Assembly (NCBI GenBank): GCA_021234155.1 | Contig: JAJEKV010000066.1 | Span: 1,766,718 to 1,830,717, forward strand | Origin: Isoetes taiwanensis | Taxonomy: Eukaryota > Streptophyta > Lycopodiopsida > Isoetales > Isoetaceae | Reading direction: 5' to 3' | DNA length: 64,000 bases | In this document: one piece after another, positions 11,491 to 25,851 of the stretch | How the letters are laid out: each line of letters starts with the position of its first letter | Numbering within the stretch: position 1 is the first letter of the stretch | Translations under genes and position numbers: made by a program | Notes under the pieces: model-generated | What the model was told of the DNA's origin: nothing | Seen by the model: the letters and a program-made list of their open reading frames with translations, nothing else | Database searches by the model: none

Positions 11491-14400
11491 CTGCATCGCA
11501 TCATCATATAGAGTATAGAGGCATTTTTAGAAGGAAAAGTTTATAAGCTGCTCAACTTGAAGGAAAAAGATATTGAAGAAAAATGTTGAAGGAAAAAAAG
11601 TGATAATCAATCTTGTTAATTTGGGATTTTTAGGTTTGGCTAAAACCTTTTTGATTTTTTTTTTTTTTTTTTAAGTGATTTCTATGGTTTTGATGGATTT
11701 TGGCTGCCGAAAAACTTACCGATTTACAAAAAATAATAGAGAATTCTATTATCATTTTTCCTTCTTGATTTCCACCTTATTCTTGGCCGAGAGGCCAACA
11801 CAGAGAAAACCACATGCATCCGCTGCCATTCATGTGGATATCTTCAATGGGATTTCTAATTCGTGATGGATTGATGAAGAGCTTTTGCTTCTCAAAGGAC
11901 CAAGTTTTCCTTTTGGGATTGCTTCCATTATAAATTATGTCATCAGGATGTGAAGATTCTTGAAAGAATTCTAAAAGCTCCAGTTATATCTTTGTTATCT
12001 TGATTGCTGAGATCTATCCTTCACAAAATATTGTGGTGTTTATCATGATTCATGCTTTTGCATTTAGGATTTAGGCATATCGCCCGATTCGCCACTCTTT
12101 TGTAGATCGATTTATATAATTTCAAAAGAGCTTCAATGAGATATTGTCATATTCCATTTTAATAGGACTCTTTTGAAGGCTTTTTTGGAGTTGTTAATAA
12201 TATCTAAGGTTAAATTTTGGAGCTTTGTTTCATCTTGAATTATGTCTGTAGTTAGCCTTTGATAACTAATAACGAGTAGTAAGGTTCTCTTTGTCCGTTG
12301 ATGTAGCATTTGAGATTTTGAAAGTCAGATGCCAAATATTTTCATCCATAATGAAACATGTCAAATAGGAAACTATCACATGGTTGTTTAGATCTTAATA
12401 CTTTGCATGTGGGTAGAATTTTGTTAAAAGCATTTGGGGATTTTGAAAGCTGTAAAATTTTAAGTAGTAAAACCTGGATCTGGTCTTTGTTTTGTGCGCA
12501 AACATGAGTGCCTATAATGTGCCTTTCATAGAATTAAATCAGTTTTACTATTTGTTGGCATAACCAGACCCAATTGTTGGTCTTAATGGGCATGCTCTAT
12601 AGAAACATCAGGAAAACATTTGCCATATGGACTGGCATTTCAAACTCTTCTTGCTATACATGTCTTTATGCTCCACAAACATGTCTTTGGGTGTCTTAAG
12701 TCTATTTATCTGTATATGGTGGAAACACTTCCATAAACATGTCCTTAGGTCTCTTAGATCTATTTTTTTTTTTTTGAAGAATATAAGAATATATTAAACC
12801 ACTCCTAAGGGAAGTACCATTGAGGAAAGATTCAGAATGTCCGCCTCGCTTAATCAAGCTGTGCGGACAAGTTTGTTTTGTGATTATGCCTCAAGGTCCG
12901 GAAGTACCCAAAAGGGTCTTTTTCCAAATCCTTCCACTCATTGTGATCTTCCTCGGGAAGTCGATTTTTGTAAAAGTACCCAAGCTCACTCATGTTTTTT
13001 GTAATATTATTTTTGACATTCATTGGCCAAATTATATGATTTGCATGAGGTTGGTGCCCATCACAAACATTGTGATTTTCAAAGTGTTATGGAATGTTTG
13101 ATCGATCTTGAATTATAATGATCAAGGTATTTTGCAAAATTTATATTGTGTCCAAACCTCATGCTATAGTAATATAGATAGCAAAACCCTTATCCATCCG
13201 CCATATTTGCAAGAAGAGGTATACAAAACCTTTTCCAGCGTGTGTTTTTGTGCAGCGCCAAATTGTGGATCATGACATGTTCTTTGTGAGGAAAAGCAAG
13301 AAGCAAAAGAGGTGCAAAGGATCATCCTCGAGGGAAATCAAAGGAGTGTGAAGAAGGCGAGGAGGATAGATTGAAGTAGTTAATGCGAAGCATAAAAAGG
13401 TGAGAGATTCTCGCGAACTTTCTACTTAGGTCAAACCTCTAGGGATGATTGACAATCTGCATGTGATATATATTTAGAGAAGCTTACGCTTAGGTGACAA
13501 ATATTAATTGCTATAACAAAATAATGCCAAGATGTGTTGAAAGAAATATAGTTATTGCTCTTGAGGAGAAACAAGCATACCCATATACATCGTAGCTATC
13601 GTTGAGCATTATTGATGACATCCCTCACAAAGATCCGAACTCCAAAACCATTTGAAAATATTTCAAGTATTCTACATCAAGACAATTAGTCCAGTTGGAG
13701 ATAAACACTTTGGTGATCATGCCAGCTTGTTTTCTTTAGTATCCACCGCTATACAAAACATCTTATTAGTCAAGACAATTACCTTAGTATTTTGCTTCAT
13801 AGTTCATTATAATAAAGGTGTATTTGGAAGGTCCGATATGCTAAAATGTTCAATATGTAATATCAAATCCCTTTACCTACATTTAATCGAGGTTGGGTTT
13901 ATCTCACGCATAATACACAAAAGCTCAAACTATATATTTTATTTCTCATCCAATATCCATTCAGTTGAACCTTGACCATCTAGTTAGTTAAACCTTGAAA
14001 TAATTCATATGGGTGCTTAAGCTTTAAAGCTAAAATTAGGTTGAACCTGAAATTCCTTAGAAGGTGCTTAAACTTTAAAGCTAAACCAACAAACTAAGGT
14101 AAAATATAATTCTTGGAATCTAAACATGGTAGGTCCCTAATCACTTGAGAAGTTTGAAGATACAGCATTTTAATCACAACATCACCTGTGATGATTACAT
14201 CTTCAATTGCTCTTGCATTTCTTGCTATGGGACCTGCTGTGTTTGCCTAATAACTCTCCCTACAACAATCCTTTTTGTAATTTAGCTATCCACGTGTTCT
14301 CGCCAATGCATATTATCACCATTAAGAAAAATTTGAGGTGGAAAAGCTAGAAGTTTTCAGATTTAAATTTTTAACATCTACGGCTCTGAAAAATACAAAA

Positions 14401-16416
14401 TTTTGGGGAATTTCCTCCTGAGTTTTACGCCCTCCTTCAAAGCCTCTGGTTCTTTTGGAATGGCCAACGTAACAAGAAGCATTTATGTCCAACCTTTATC
14501 GTATGTGTGTTTTGCTAAGAATTTGGCTCCTTGCAACAAGTTTCTCCTAATCGAATCTGAGCGATAGATGCCAAAGAATGCTGAAGTAGATAGTCCTGCT
14601 TTGCGCCTAGAAAATCGCCTAATCTTTGGAATTTGTGGCAAGAGGATTTGAGATTTTTAGGTAGGTTTGTTGCCTGCCATCTCCTTGGAAAGTACTATTG
14701 AAGGTCAGAATTATACATTTTGGAGCACTTCATGTGCCAATGCATTTGTGATAGAGCAAACTTGTATCATTTTAAGTTTCAAGTCTGTGCTTTTGAGTTT
14801 TTTACTTGTAGTTTGACTATGCTAGTTTGATTTACGCATTGATCGTTTCTTCTTTGGCCAAAATATGCAGTACTTTCTGGATCATGCCCGTACAGTCCAC
14901 CAAATGATGGATTAATATGAAGGCAAGCATAGCATCCAAGCGGATAGGTTGGGACAAGATTGAGAGCTACTTCCAAGCTTAAGGCGGGAAGATTCGATCT
15001 TGCATTTCTTCTAAAGGGTATAAGGATTATGAATTCGTTTATCAATGGATTAGAGTTCTTGATCTAGGAATGGATCTCCGTGAGGCTTCAATCATGGCAA
15101 TGCTAAAGGCCTATACAAAATTTAAAGGTAGGATCTTTAATCTTCCTCTTAATTTCTTTTAGTTCATTTCGTACTATCTTGGCTCATCCTTTTATGTTCG
15201 ATTTTGCCGCTCATTATTTGAACTTTGGTGGTTCTATCATGGAGGTCAAATCAAGGAGATATGTCAACTACGGAAGTTATTGTTCAAGACATGCAAAGAA
15301 GATATCTTTTGTTGTTCCAAATCATCAATGTTTCCTCGATGCAATGACCCGAAAAAAGATAGAGAAATTTTCGTGAAAGTGGTCAAGAACAATGTTACAG
15401 TTGAGTGTATTAGCTTTGTGTTCTTGTATATCTTCCTATAGTTTAGTTCTTTTCCATGAAGTATTTCGACAAATATCGCGCCGCAAATCTTAAGGAGATT
15501 GGCATAAAAGCTAATGGACCCGATGTTGTAAAATTTAGCATGGGTCCTATCAAGGTATGCTTTTGGCCCATTTAATAAACTTTTGGCAGAGTTTGAATAA
15601 AGTTCTTAAGTAATTGTTGGCTTGTAGAGTTCATACATTTTGAGAGTAGTCGACATAATTTGAAGCAGGACATTATTACTAATATTGAACTACCCATTTT
15701 ATTATTATATTCAATCGTTATTATGCTTTAGGATATTTTATGGATCACTACATCTTACCATTACTACACTTAAGAATGTCGTAAAGAATGCAAGCGCTTT
15801 CTTACTTTAATACCTATTTTTAATTTTGTTACATGTTAAAATAATTCGGACGTTAGTCCGATGTAAAGTTCCATTCATTTTTTATTTTATTTTTTTGTCA
15901 CGATCTTTCATTTTTCTACTCCATCCCGCTTTTAAAAGTGGGCTTCATATTACTCAAATTGTAATTTTAATTTGTTGCATTGAAACCATTGGCCCATGTC
16001 CAAAATTGACTCAAATGTGCTGCATTTTTTGCGTGCCCCCAATCGCTGGTATTATGGTTCTTGCAAATTGCTTAAGGGCTTATTCGCTTTTAGAGTAGCC
16101 AGTCTTCATCCATGTTGCTAGGAAAACTATCATTATTAATGTCCGTTCCGCCGCGCATGCCTATAAAATTGTGGTACCTTATTCAAGTCAACTTCAAGAC
16201 ACTTCATCTAGTAGCTTTGCATACTAGCACTTCAAAGACACAAATGGCTAAATCCAATACTACCTTTTGCGGGGGGATTAATGCAACAACCGGAGAGTCT
16301 TTACGCATTCTTTCGTGTTGGTCTCATCAAGCTTGCTCATTTCATCAGCTTCATAGTTTAATACGCCTCTTGAAGATCCATGCAAACAAAGGTTGCTCAA
16401 TGAATCTCTTTGGCGG
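11491..16416. other. Gene-poor, decayed sequence
   Basis: No intact gene. At 12676-12712 and 12736-12770 a segment starting AAACATGTC is directly repeated with a 60-bp spacing. A poly-T at 12762-12775 followed by GAAGAATATAAG looks like the 3' end of a minus-strand LINE insertion. Scattered coding-like pieces lie on the plus strand at 14930-15120, 15179-15376 and 15458-15550 (the last reads MKYFDKYRAANLKEIGIK and ends at a GTATGC donor-like site). They match no family I know and may be the remains of one old gene or element. Confidence 0.4.
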
Positions 16417-19400
16417 CCCAAAGATTATGGTAAGCATTTATGATTTAGAAATAACTAGAACGATTGATGCGGCGTTCTTGCGGGTTTTAGCCCACATTAT
16501 GTCAGGTAGGATTAGTGTTTGTTTAGTTTGTATCTATAGGTCGAAAGTTCTATAATGTGGTCGATCTTGGTTGATCCAAGATTTCATAGTGGTCCACTAA
16601 TACCCATATTTTTGTTCAAAGGGTTTCCCAATTAATATTTATCATGTTGCTATTTGATTTGAAGATTGTTCTTCATTTTATGTTGTTATTATCTATTGCT
16701 TGATCTTTGGACTAAAGGTGCAACAATCAACTTGTAAAAATGTCATGGGATATTGGCTTTAGCTTGGACTAAAGAAGCGCAACGTAGTGACATTTGACCT
16801 TAGAAACTAAAGAGGATATTACAATATAAACAATGTGTCGTGGGAAGGAAGGAAGGTTCTTTGGCAAGAAGCTATTTAAGGTGGCTATGTGTTGGAAAAT
16901 AAAATGATTTGGTGTTTTATTTTTGGGAGTGTTTCTATTTATCGAGATAAATCAATTATATGTTCCTAGATATGAAATTAAGTTGAAGGCGTTGTGCTCT
17001 CTAGGTGGTATTTTTCTCTAGCAGAGTAAAACACCCATCAACAAAGATTGTGTGCTTTAATGGCTTCTGTTTGTTAGACGAACATCTATCTCATTTCGTT
17101 TTGAGAACATTCCATCATCTAGTCCCTTTTAAGTCTTCTAGTGCCGGACAAACATCCACTTGTCCTTCCATTAATTAAACGCATTAAATAAATAGGTTGC
17201 AACATAGTGAAATTATACTACATAGTAATTGAAAGGACATGTCTCAAGAATTAAAAGCAAATTACAAAATTGCAGGGCTAAATTTGTAAAATGTTAGTCA
17301 AACAAACCTAACTCAAAATAGCATAATTTTACTTTATAGAGATGAATGCCAAAAAAGGGAGCACAATATAATAATTTGTTATAAAAGAATATACTTTTGA
17401 GACAACTTCATGATGTTAGGCATAAATCTTGTTTGTCTTTATTAAGCAAAAAGTGACCGCTAGCTAGTGCTTCATTTGACAATAGGTTGCATATAGTATG
17501 TTGGATATGGTTGAGAGCACTTTAATGCATCCAATACATGGCATGGTAACAAATTTTGATACTCCATCTTTAAAAATATAGATGAATGGATCTATGGTAC
17601 CTTATAACCATATTCAAGTTTGATACATTCTCGCTTTTCATTTGTTTGGACCACTTGCAACATGATATAATTATGGCCCAAGATCTATAAAATACATTGA
17701 ACACATATTCAAAGAAATGCATTTGCTAAAATGAATGAATCTTACGATTATCGCTTTTATAGCTCCGCCCGCATGTAATTTGTCCCAAGCCGAGTAAAGA
17801 TCCCGAGGAAGAGCTATGACATTTGAATATGCTCAGAAGAAGACGGATTATCCTTACACCTTTGTCAAATAAAAAGATAAAAGACATGGAAATTGATCTC
17901 GCAACACTATCTCGAGGTTTCGAACCACCAAAGAATAGAATTTGAATTCTCCTTTGTCGCCGTCCAAGTTTGTCTTGTCTAAAGCATGATAGATATTTGC
18001 AAAATTAGAACATACATTATTGGATTTCCTTAGTTAATGTATAATATTATTGCGCTTCTTCCATACCAATAGAGCTCAGACTATGGACATCATGGGATGC
18101 TTGACAAATTCCCTCCATGGTTATGGGTTCACACTTGGAACTTAAATTTGTAATGATTCAAAGTCCCAATATTGAAAAGTTCATGGTCACATTAATGCAT
18201 CCAAAACAAATAATTGTGGAAAGAGACATAAGCCATTGAGGTCCCTCAAGAAGTGCAAATTCTTTTATACAATTGGAATTGAATATCATGAAATGGAAAA
18301 AAATAAAAGATCTCACACACTTTGAGAATGTCTTGTAATCTTGGAGTTGTAAATCGGTAGAACCAAAGACATCAATTGCATCGCAAAAACATGTAATTGC
18401 CCTCTTGGCAATGCTACAACAAAGGTATAAACATAACCGTACACCATGATTTAGCAAGTCTAGAGCTAAGTCAAGAGGGAAGGCGTAAGGTAATTATTTA
18501 GACTTGAAGTTAACTTGCAAACAAAATCTCAGTATCTTTCCCAAACTATAACTATAATCATTGAAGAGAATGGACGCTTTGTTAGCAAAGGAATCTAGTG
18601 CCGGTAAAAGGAGCTGAATGTTTTGAAACGCAATTTGAACACAAAATATCATGACACATGTAACCAAGTCGTGAGCAACTCCATGATACTCGCATTGGAG
18701 TTCTCAATAGCACTTTCCGCACATGACCAAGATTTTCTTGTGGCAACGCGCGGTGTAACCTTTAATAACCTACTAAGAAAACACATCCGGAGTGCCAGGC
18801 TCCACTTTAGAATAGCATGTAAATACCGCCTTGAAGCTTATATTTACACCATCGGGCATTAGAGTGATTGTGGAGCTATACCACATAGTTTTGGCAAGAA
18901 AGACTTCCAAAAATGCAGCAACAATACTACCGATCTAAAAGCTCTCAACGCTCTTTTCCCGCCTCGGGTTTATCATCTAAAAAATTGGCACGATCGTAGT
19001 AATTTATTTTCCTTTACAACATTGTAGCACTTTGATCTCGACATGATTCAACACCATCCGTTATTTTGAAATATAAGGAGAATCCAACTAAAAACCATGT
19101 GGATTTTCAATGGCATGCACTACAAAAGAACGAGAAAGAGGAATTCAAATTGTGATGTCATTGCTGCCGTATATGTCCGGATGGAAGCTAATCTCACGTA
19201 GCATTTCCTCAGAGCATTTCCTCATAAAAGCCAACCTTCCTTTCCAAAACCTCGTGGCATGGACTCCATGTTTTCCAGCTTGGACTTTATCAAATGTAAT
19301 GTTAGCCTGCAAACAATAGAGAATCGAATCTCCTATAGAAAACAACTTAAGACCCCATTCACAGAATAATGTAGAGAGGTCTCTTTAATATTTGTCCAGT

Positions 19401-20590
19401 TGAGAAGCATAGACATATTGACCAACATCATTCAACATATATCCGCATCCGTTTCTACCTTTTTATAATAGAGGGGATGAGTTCTTTACATGAATACAAT
19501 GGAAGATAAGGTCTTTTTGCATTCTCATATTTTAATCCTACTATTAGATGCATGTAAACAACGTCTTTCTTGATTGCCAATAGTTTTCCAAAACCGGACC
19601 TTATTTGGCAAAATCTATAACAATTGCTCTCAAATTATTTAAGCCTAAGAGGCCTTTTGAGAATTCCTTTTGATGTGCATGCTATAGCCATGGAATGGGT
19701 TTTGGATATGTTTTACAAACCCTTGCCTAAAGGCATATGCTCCTAGTATGAAGCAATGTGAGATGTGCCACTATGTGCCATCCCACCTTCTCTCAATTGC
19801 ATTGAATTTGTAGTTAAACCCGCTCTATTAATAATCTACAAAAGTCGGTTAACCACGACGAAGAGGGTAATCTTAAGAAATTCCAATGATGGCAATACCA
19901 TGGACATTTGGTGATGGCACCCTAAAACTGGCTCTATTAGGACATAAACCGTGTCTTGCAAACCATTGTTTTGTATAAGATTCCATGGTGTTAAAATGAA
20001 ACACATAGAGCATTTTGTTGCTCCTAGATGTTGATATTCATGAAAGAAGAACCTAAACGATACAAAATCCACCTATGTTTCTGCAAAGTGAAGCCATCTT
20101 GCATAAACCAAGCCGGAGGTCCTTCATTTTAGAGGTATATTGCCCCTCGATCCGGAGAATCCCTCTCGATAAATCCTCTCTCGAGATACATTCAAATTAC
20201 ATGTTTTAGTGCACCCATGTAATGGAATAAATGGAGAGATATATTTCAATCTACCATGTGAAGGATGAATTAATTCTTGAAGAATATTATATCAATCAGC
20301 TTTTAACTCTTGTTGAAAATGTTGCATCAATCCATGAACTAATGATGAAAAGAACTATGAAATACCTTCGAGGGATAGATGAACATACCTTCAAAGAAGG
20401 TCAAATGAGCATCGTTGCCACACATAACATATGTTAAGATTTAACTTGCTTTAAGGTTAAAATAAAAGCAATAGTCCCCACTTTTGGTTTGAAGGTGAAA
20501 GCATAGTAACGAACTCCATTTATGGCTTTGTCTCCCAAAAGTCTATCCTGTAGGTTCATAATAGTTCACTATGAAAGAACTATGATGATA
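16417..20590. repeat. Tandem duplication A, unit 1 (about 4.2 kb)
   Basis: First of two adjacent copies. It begins near AAAGATTATGGTAAGCATTT (about 16424) and ends near TCTATCCTGTAGGTTCATAA (about 20545-20570). The whole length aligns by eye with 20641-24780 at a nearly constant offset of about 4.2 kb. No long reading frame is conserved between the copies. Short open frames on either strand in one copy are broken in the other, so the unit appears non-coding or long dead. Its content was not recognised. Confidence 0.85.
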
Positions 20591-20640
20591 TACATATGCT
20601 TTTTTAGGAATTTATGTAAATTCTCAAATATGTGGAAAGT

Positions 20641-23600
20641 CTAAAGATTATGGTAAGCATTTATGATTTAGAAATAATTAGTAACTTGATGCCCGCTCTG
20701 TTCTTTAGCCACATTATGTCGTGGCGTAGTGTTTGTTTGGTTGTATCTATAGGTCAAGAAAGTTCTATAATGTGTGGTCGCATCTTGGTTTGATCCAAGA
20801 TTTCATAGTGGTCCACTAATACCCATATTTTTTTTGTTCAAGGGTTTCCCCAATTAATTTTATCATGTTGCTATTTGATTTGGTGATTGTTCTTTCATTT
20901 TATGTTGTTATTATCTATTGCTTGATCTTTGGACAAAAGTGCACAATCAACTTGTAAAAATGTCATGGGATATTGGCTTTAGCTTGGGACTAAAGAAGCG
21001 CAACGTAGTGGCATTTGACCTCTTTTGAAACTAAAGAGGATATTACAATATAAAACAATGTGTCGGGAAGGAAGGAAGGTTCTTTGGCAAAGCTATTTAA
21101 GGTGGCTATGTGTTTGGAAAATAAATGATTTGAAGTTGTTTTATTTTTTGGGAGGTTTTCTATTTATTGAGAGATAAATCAATTATGTTCCTAGACATGA
21201 AATTAAGTTGAAAGGCGTTGTGCTCTCTAGGTGGTATTTTTTCTGCTGTGAAGTAAAACACCCATTGACAAAAGATTGTGTGCTCTAATGTTTTTGTTGT
21301 TAGGCGAACATCTATCTCATTTCGTTTTGAGAACATTCCATCATCTAGTCCCTTTTAAGTCTTCTAGTCTTTGGACAAACATCCACTTGTCCTTCCATTA
21401 ATTAAACGTACTAAAATAGCAGTTGCAACATAGTGAAATTATACCACATAGTAATTGAAAGGACATGTCTCAAAAATTACGGAAGCAAATTACAAAATTG
21501 CGAGGGGCTTCAAATTTGTAAAATGTTAGTCAAACAAACCTAACTCAAAAATAGCATAATTTTACTTTATAGAGATGAATGCCAAAAGGAGCACAATATA
21601 ATAATTTGTTATAAAAGAATATACTTTTTTGAGACAACTTCATGATGCTAGGCATAAATCTTGTTTGTCTTTATTAAGCAAAAAGTGACCCATAGCTAGT
21701 GCTTCATTTGACAATAGGTTGCATATAGTATGTTGATATGGTTGAGAGCACTTAATGCATCCAATACATGGCATGGTAACAAATTTTGATACTCCATGCT
21801 TGAAAATATAGATGAATGGATCTATGGTACCTTACAACCGTTATTCAAGTTTGATACGTTCTGCTTTTCATTTGTTTGGATCCTTGCAACATGATATAAT
21901 TGTTGGCCCGCATCTATAAAATACATTGAACACACATATCCAAAAGAAAATGCATTTGCTAAATGGATGAATCTGATTATAATGTTTTATAGCTCAGCCA
22001 GCATTTAATTTGCTCCTCGGCCGTAAAGATCCCGAAGGAAGAGCTATGACATTTGAATATGCTCTCAGAAGAAGACGGATTATCCTTACACCTTTGTCAA
22101 ATAAAAGATAAAAGACATGGAAGTTGGATCTGAAACAACACCCTATCTCGAAGTTTCAACCACCAAAGAATAGATGGCGTTCTCCTTTGTGCCACCGAAG
22201 TTTGTCTTTGTCTAAAGCATGATAGATATTGCAAAATTAGAACATACATTATTGATTCCTATTGCGGTTCTTCCATACCAATAGAGCTCATTATATGGAC
22301 ATCATGGATGCTTGACAAATTCCTCTGCCATGGTTATGGTTCACACTTGAACTTAAATTTGTAATGATTCAAAGTTTTTAATATTGAAAAGTTCATGGTC
22401 ACATTAATGCATCAAAACAAATAATTGTGGGGAAAGAGACAGCCATTGAGGTCTGCAAGTGCAAATTCTTTATACAATTGAATTGAATATCATGAAATGG
22501 AAAAAATAAAAGATCTCCACCTGCGGTAGAATGCCGCCATAATCTTGAGTTGTAAATGAGGTTGAACCAAAGACATCAATTCCGTGATAAACATGTAATT
22601 GCCCTCTTGGCAATGCTACAAACAAAGGTATAAACATAATCGCGGTACACGCATTTAGCAAGTCTAGAGCTAAGTCAAGAGGGAAGGCGTAGGTAATTAT
22701 TTAGACTTGAAGTTAACTTGCAAACAAAAATCTCGTTATCTTTTCCCAAACTATAACTATAATCATTGAAAAGAATGGATTGTTGGCAAAGGAATCTAGT
22801 GCATTTGTAAAGGAGCTCTAATGTTTGAAACATAATTTGAACACAAAATATCATGACACATGTAACAGAGTCGTGAGCAACTCTGCATACTCTGCATGGA
22901 GTTCTCAATAGCACTTTCCGGACATGACCGCATTTTCTTGTGGCAACGCACTGTTAACCTTAAATAACCTACTAAGAAACATCCGAGCCAGTGAGAGGCT
23001 CCACTTTAGAAATAGCATAAAAATCGCCTTGAAGCTTACATTTACACCACCGGCATTAGAGTGATTGTGGAGCTATACCACATAGTTTTAATAATAAGAC
23101 TTCAAAATGCAGCAACAATACTCATGATTCTAAAAGCTCTCAGCGTCTTTCCGCCTCGTTATCATCTAAAAAATTAGCGCATGAAAGTAATTTATTTTTC
23201 CTTTACAACATTGTGGCACTCTTGATCTGGACATGATTCAACCGCGATCCGTGTTATTTTGAAATATAAGGAGAACCCAACTAAAACCATGTGGGATTTC
23301 AATGGCATGCACTACAAAGAACAGAAAAGAGGAATTCAAATTGATGTCATTCTTTGCTTTCGGGTATAATCCCGATGGAAGTTAACCGGGCTCGTAGCAT
23401 TTCCTCGTGAGCATTTCCTCATAAAGCCAACTCCGCTTCCTTCAAAAAACCTCTTCAGGCATGGACTCCATGTTTTTCACGCACAGACTTATCAAATGTA
23501 ATGTTAGCCTACCAAAAACAATAGGAGAATCAGATCTTCCCTATAGAAAACAACTGAAGACCCTATCTAGAATAATGTAGAGAGGTCTCCTTTATTTGTC

Positions 23601-24780
23601 CGGTTGAGAAGCATAGACATATTGGGACCAACATCATTCAACATATATCCGCATCCGTTTCTACCTTTATATAATAGAGGATGAGTTCTTTACATGGCTA
23701 CAATGGAAGATAAGGTCTTTTTGCATTCTGCTATTTTAATCCTACTATTAGATGCATGTGAACAAGCGTCTGATTACTAATAGTTTTTCAAAACCCGACC
23801 TTATTTTGGCCAAATTCCTAACAATTGCTCTCAAGTGTTTAAGCCTAGAGAGGCCTTTGTAATTTCTTTTTGAATGTGCATACTATAGCCATGGAATGTA
23901 AGGTTTTGATATGTTTTACAAACCCCTGCCTAAAGGCATATGCTCCTAGTATGAAGCAATGTGAGGATGTGCCACTATGTGCCATCCTAATTCTCTCAAT
24001 TGCATTGAATTTGTAGTTAAACCTCGTCTATTAATAAAATACGAAAAGTCGTGCAACTTCACGGAAGGGTAATCTAAAAATTACCATGGACATTTGGTGG
24101 ATGGCACCCCTAAAACTCCCGCTCTATTAGGACCTGTACCGCAGTCTTTGCAAAACCATTGTTTTGTATAATAATATTCCATGGTGTTAAAGCCAAACAC
24201 ATAGAGCATTTTATTTGCTCCTAGATGTTGATATTCATGAAAAAGAAGAACCTAAACGATACAAAAGCGCTTTTATGTTCCCAGGACAAAGTGAAGCCAT
24301 CTTAGTGATAAACCAAGCCGGAGGTCCTCTTCATTTTAGAGATACATATTGCCCCGATCTCGATAAATCCTCTCGATAAATCCTCTTCCGGAGATACATT
24401 CAAACATGTTTTAGTGCACCATGTAATGAATAAATGGAGAGACATATTTCAATCTACCATGTGAAGGATGAATTAATTCTTGTTGAAGAATATTATATAT
24501 CAATCCCGACTTTTAACTCTTGTTGAAAAAATGTTGCATCAATTACATGAACTAATGATGAAAAGAACTATGAATACATACGGAGGCGATGAACATTACC
24601 TTCAAAGAAGGTCAAATGAGCATCGTTTGCCACACATAACATATGTTAAGATTTAACTTGCGGTTTAAAGGTTAAAATAAAAGCAATAGTCACACTGGAT
24701 TTGAAGGTGAAGCATGGTAACGAAATCGGCTGGCTTTCATTCTCCCAAAGTTCTATCCTCGAGGGTTCATAATAGTCTCG
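20641..24780. repeat. Tandem duplication A, unit 2 (about 4.2 kb)
   Basis: Second copy of the unit at 16417-20590, starting at AAAGATTATGGTAAGCATTT (about 20645) and ending at CTATCCTCGAGGGTTCATAA (about 24750-24768). The copies differ every few tens of bases by 1-5 base indels and short replaced patches, often introducing TCG, CGG or GC, while long stretches between remain identical (for example around 17215-17250 and 21425-21460). This is unusual for two copies that have simply drifted; see findings. Confidence 0.85.
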
Positions 24781-25554
24781 GCTATAATGGGCTATCTATA
24801 ATATAAATACCGATGATGTCACGGCTAGAGCCTGCACTTGCCCAGGTGCTATTGATTTTAACTATTGTATTGGAGCTAATCGATGGTCTAGGTCCAAATT
24901 AGAATTAGTGCAATGACGTTGAACGATCATTCTATCAAGTTGGAAGAAACCTTCACCTAATGACATGAAAACTTAAAGTAAAAATAAGATCGGAAACAAA
25001 GAAAAAACTTACCGAGCAAAAAACGTTGAAGGAAAAAAAAAGCTTACATACCATCTTGCAAGAATTGAGTAAAGATAAAGTCGCCCAAAGCTATGTCCGC
25101 TAAAGAAGAAGACAGAGATCTAGGAAACTTTAAAATCTTCGAGGGCGACCGGGCCTCCATGACACAATAAAAAAATTTTGAAGTCCGCAAGATTAAATCC
25201 TTGAATTGAGAAAACTTCATCTGTTGCCATATTATTTGGTACTGAGTAGCATGCGCCCTGACATGCACCCGGATGTATTCCGGATAAGCGAGGAAAAATT
25301 CCCTCGATCGAATAAAAGTCTGATAACTATTTAATCAAGAACAAAGAAATCATAAGGAAAACACTTAGTAGATTTTTGGATTTAATTTTTGGATCACCGT
25401 TTTTCAGCTACACCGAAATCCTCAAAATCTTAGGAAATCTTTAGAAAAAAATCCAAAATATTTTCCTCCATGCCTGGAAAATCCCAAATTAACAAAAGGT
25501 TGGATGTTAGCAATTCATTTTCTTGTCGGAAGAGGAATATCGCACTTTGTAAGC
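24781..25554. other. Gene-poor stretch between duplication A and a LINE
   Basis: No supported gene. A minus-strand open frame at 25268-25044 (containing SPSKILKFPRSLSSSL) matches no family I recognise. The segment at 25370-25500, read on the minus strand, resembles 11600-11740 on the plus strand (TTGTTAATTTGGGATTTT and a GCTGAAAAAC/GCCGAAAAAC block), and in both places an (ATTCT)n tract lies just upstream. A shared repeat may therefore surround both LINE 3' ends. Confidence 0.35.
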
Positions 25555-25740
25555 TCTGAAGAATAGAATAGAATAGAATAAAATAGAATAGAATAGAATA
25601 AAATAGACTTTATCGTCAAAAAGGAAATCAATTGGCCTATGGGACCCAAACGAAAAGAGAGCAGCCAGCGATACTACTCGATTAAACCCTCCCCCAAAGG
25701 GTTTTCGAGGAAAAACCTAGCGGTAATAAGTATGCTGGTA
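25555..25740 (-). other. LINE 3' end: conserved hairpin plus (TATTC)n tail
   Basis: Read on the minus strand: a hairpin region (25735-25665) with TTTTTCCTCGAAAACCC, then GGGTCCCATAGGCCAATTG, then GACGATAAAG, then a TATTC/TTTATTC repeat (25608-25559). The outer arms (AGCGATACT at 25669-25677 and AGTATGCT at 25731-25738 on the plus strand) are nearly complementary. It lies directly after the LINE coding remains. In LINEs with such structured 3' ends, the reverse transcriptase recognises the RNA hairpin; that role is inferred here. Confidence 0.75.
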
Positions 25741-25851
25741 TATTGTCGTTAATAAGACAATTGATCTTGCCTCGAGGACACAACCGAAATAAGATATCCA
25801 TAACCTCACGAGGTATGGCGTAACAAGCCCATGGAGGTCAGACTCAATAAC

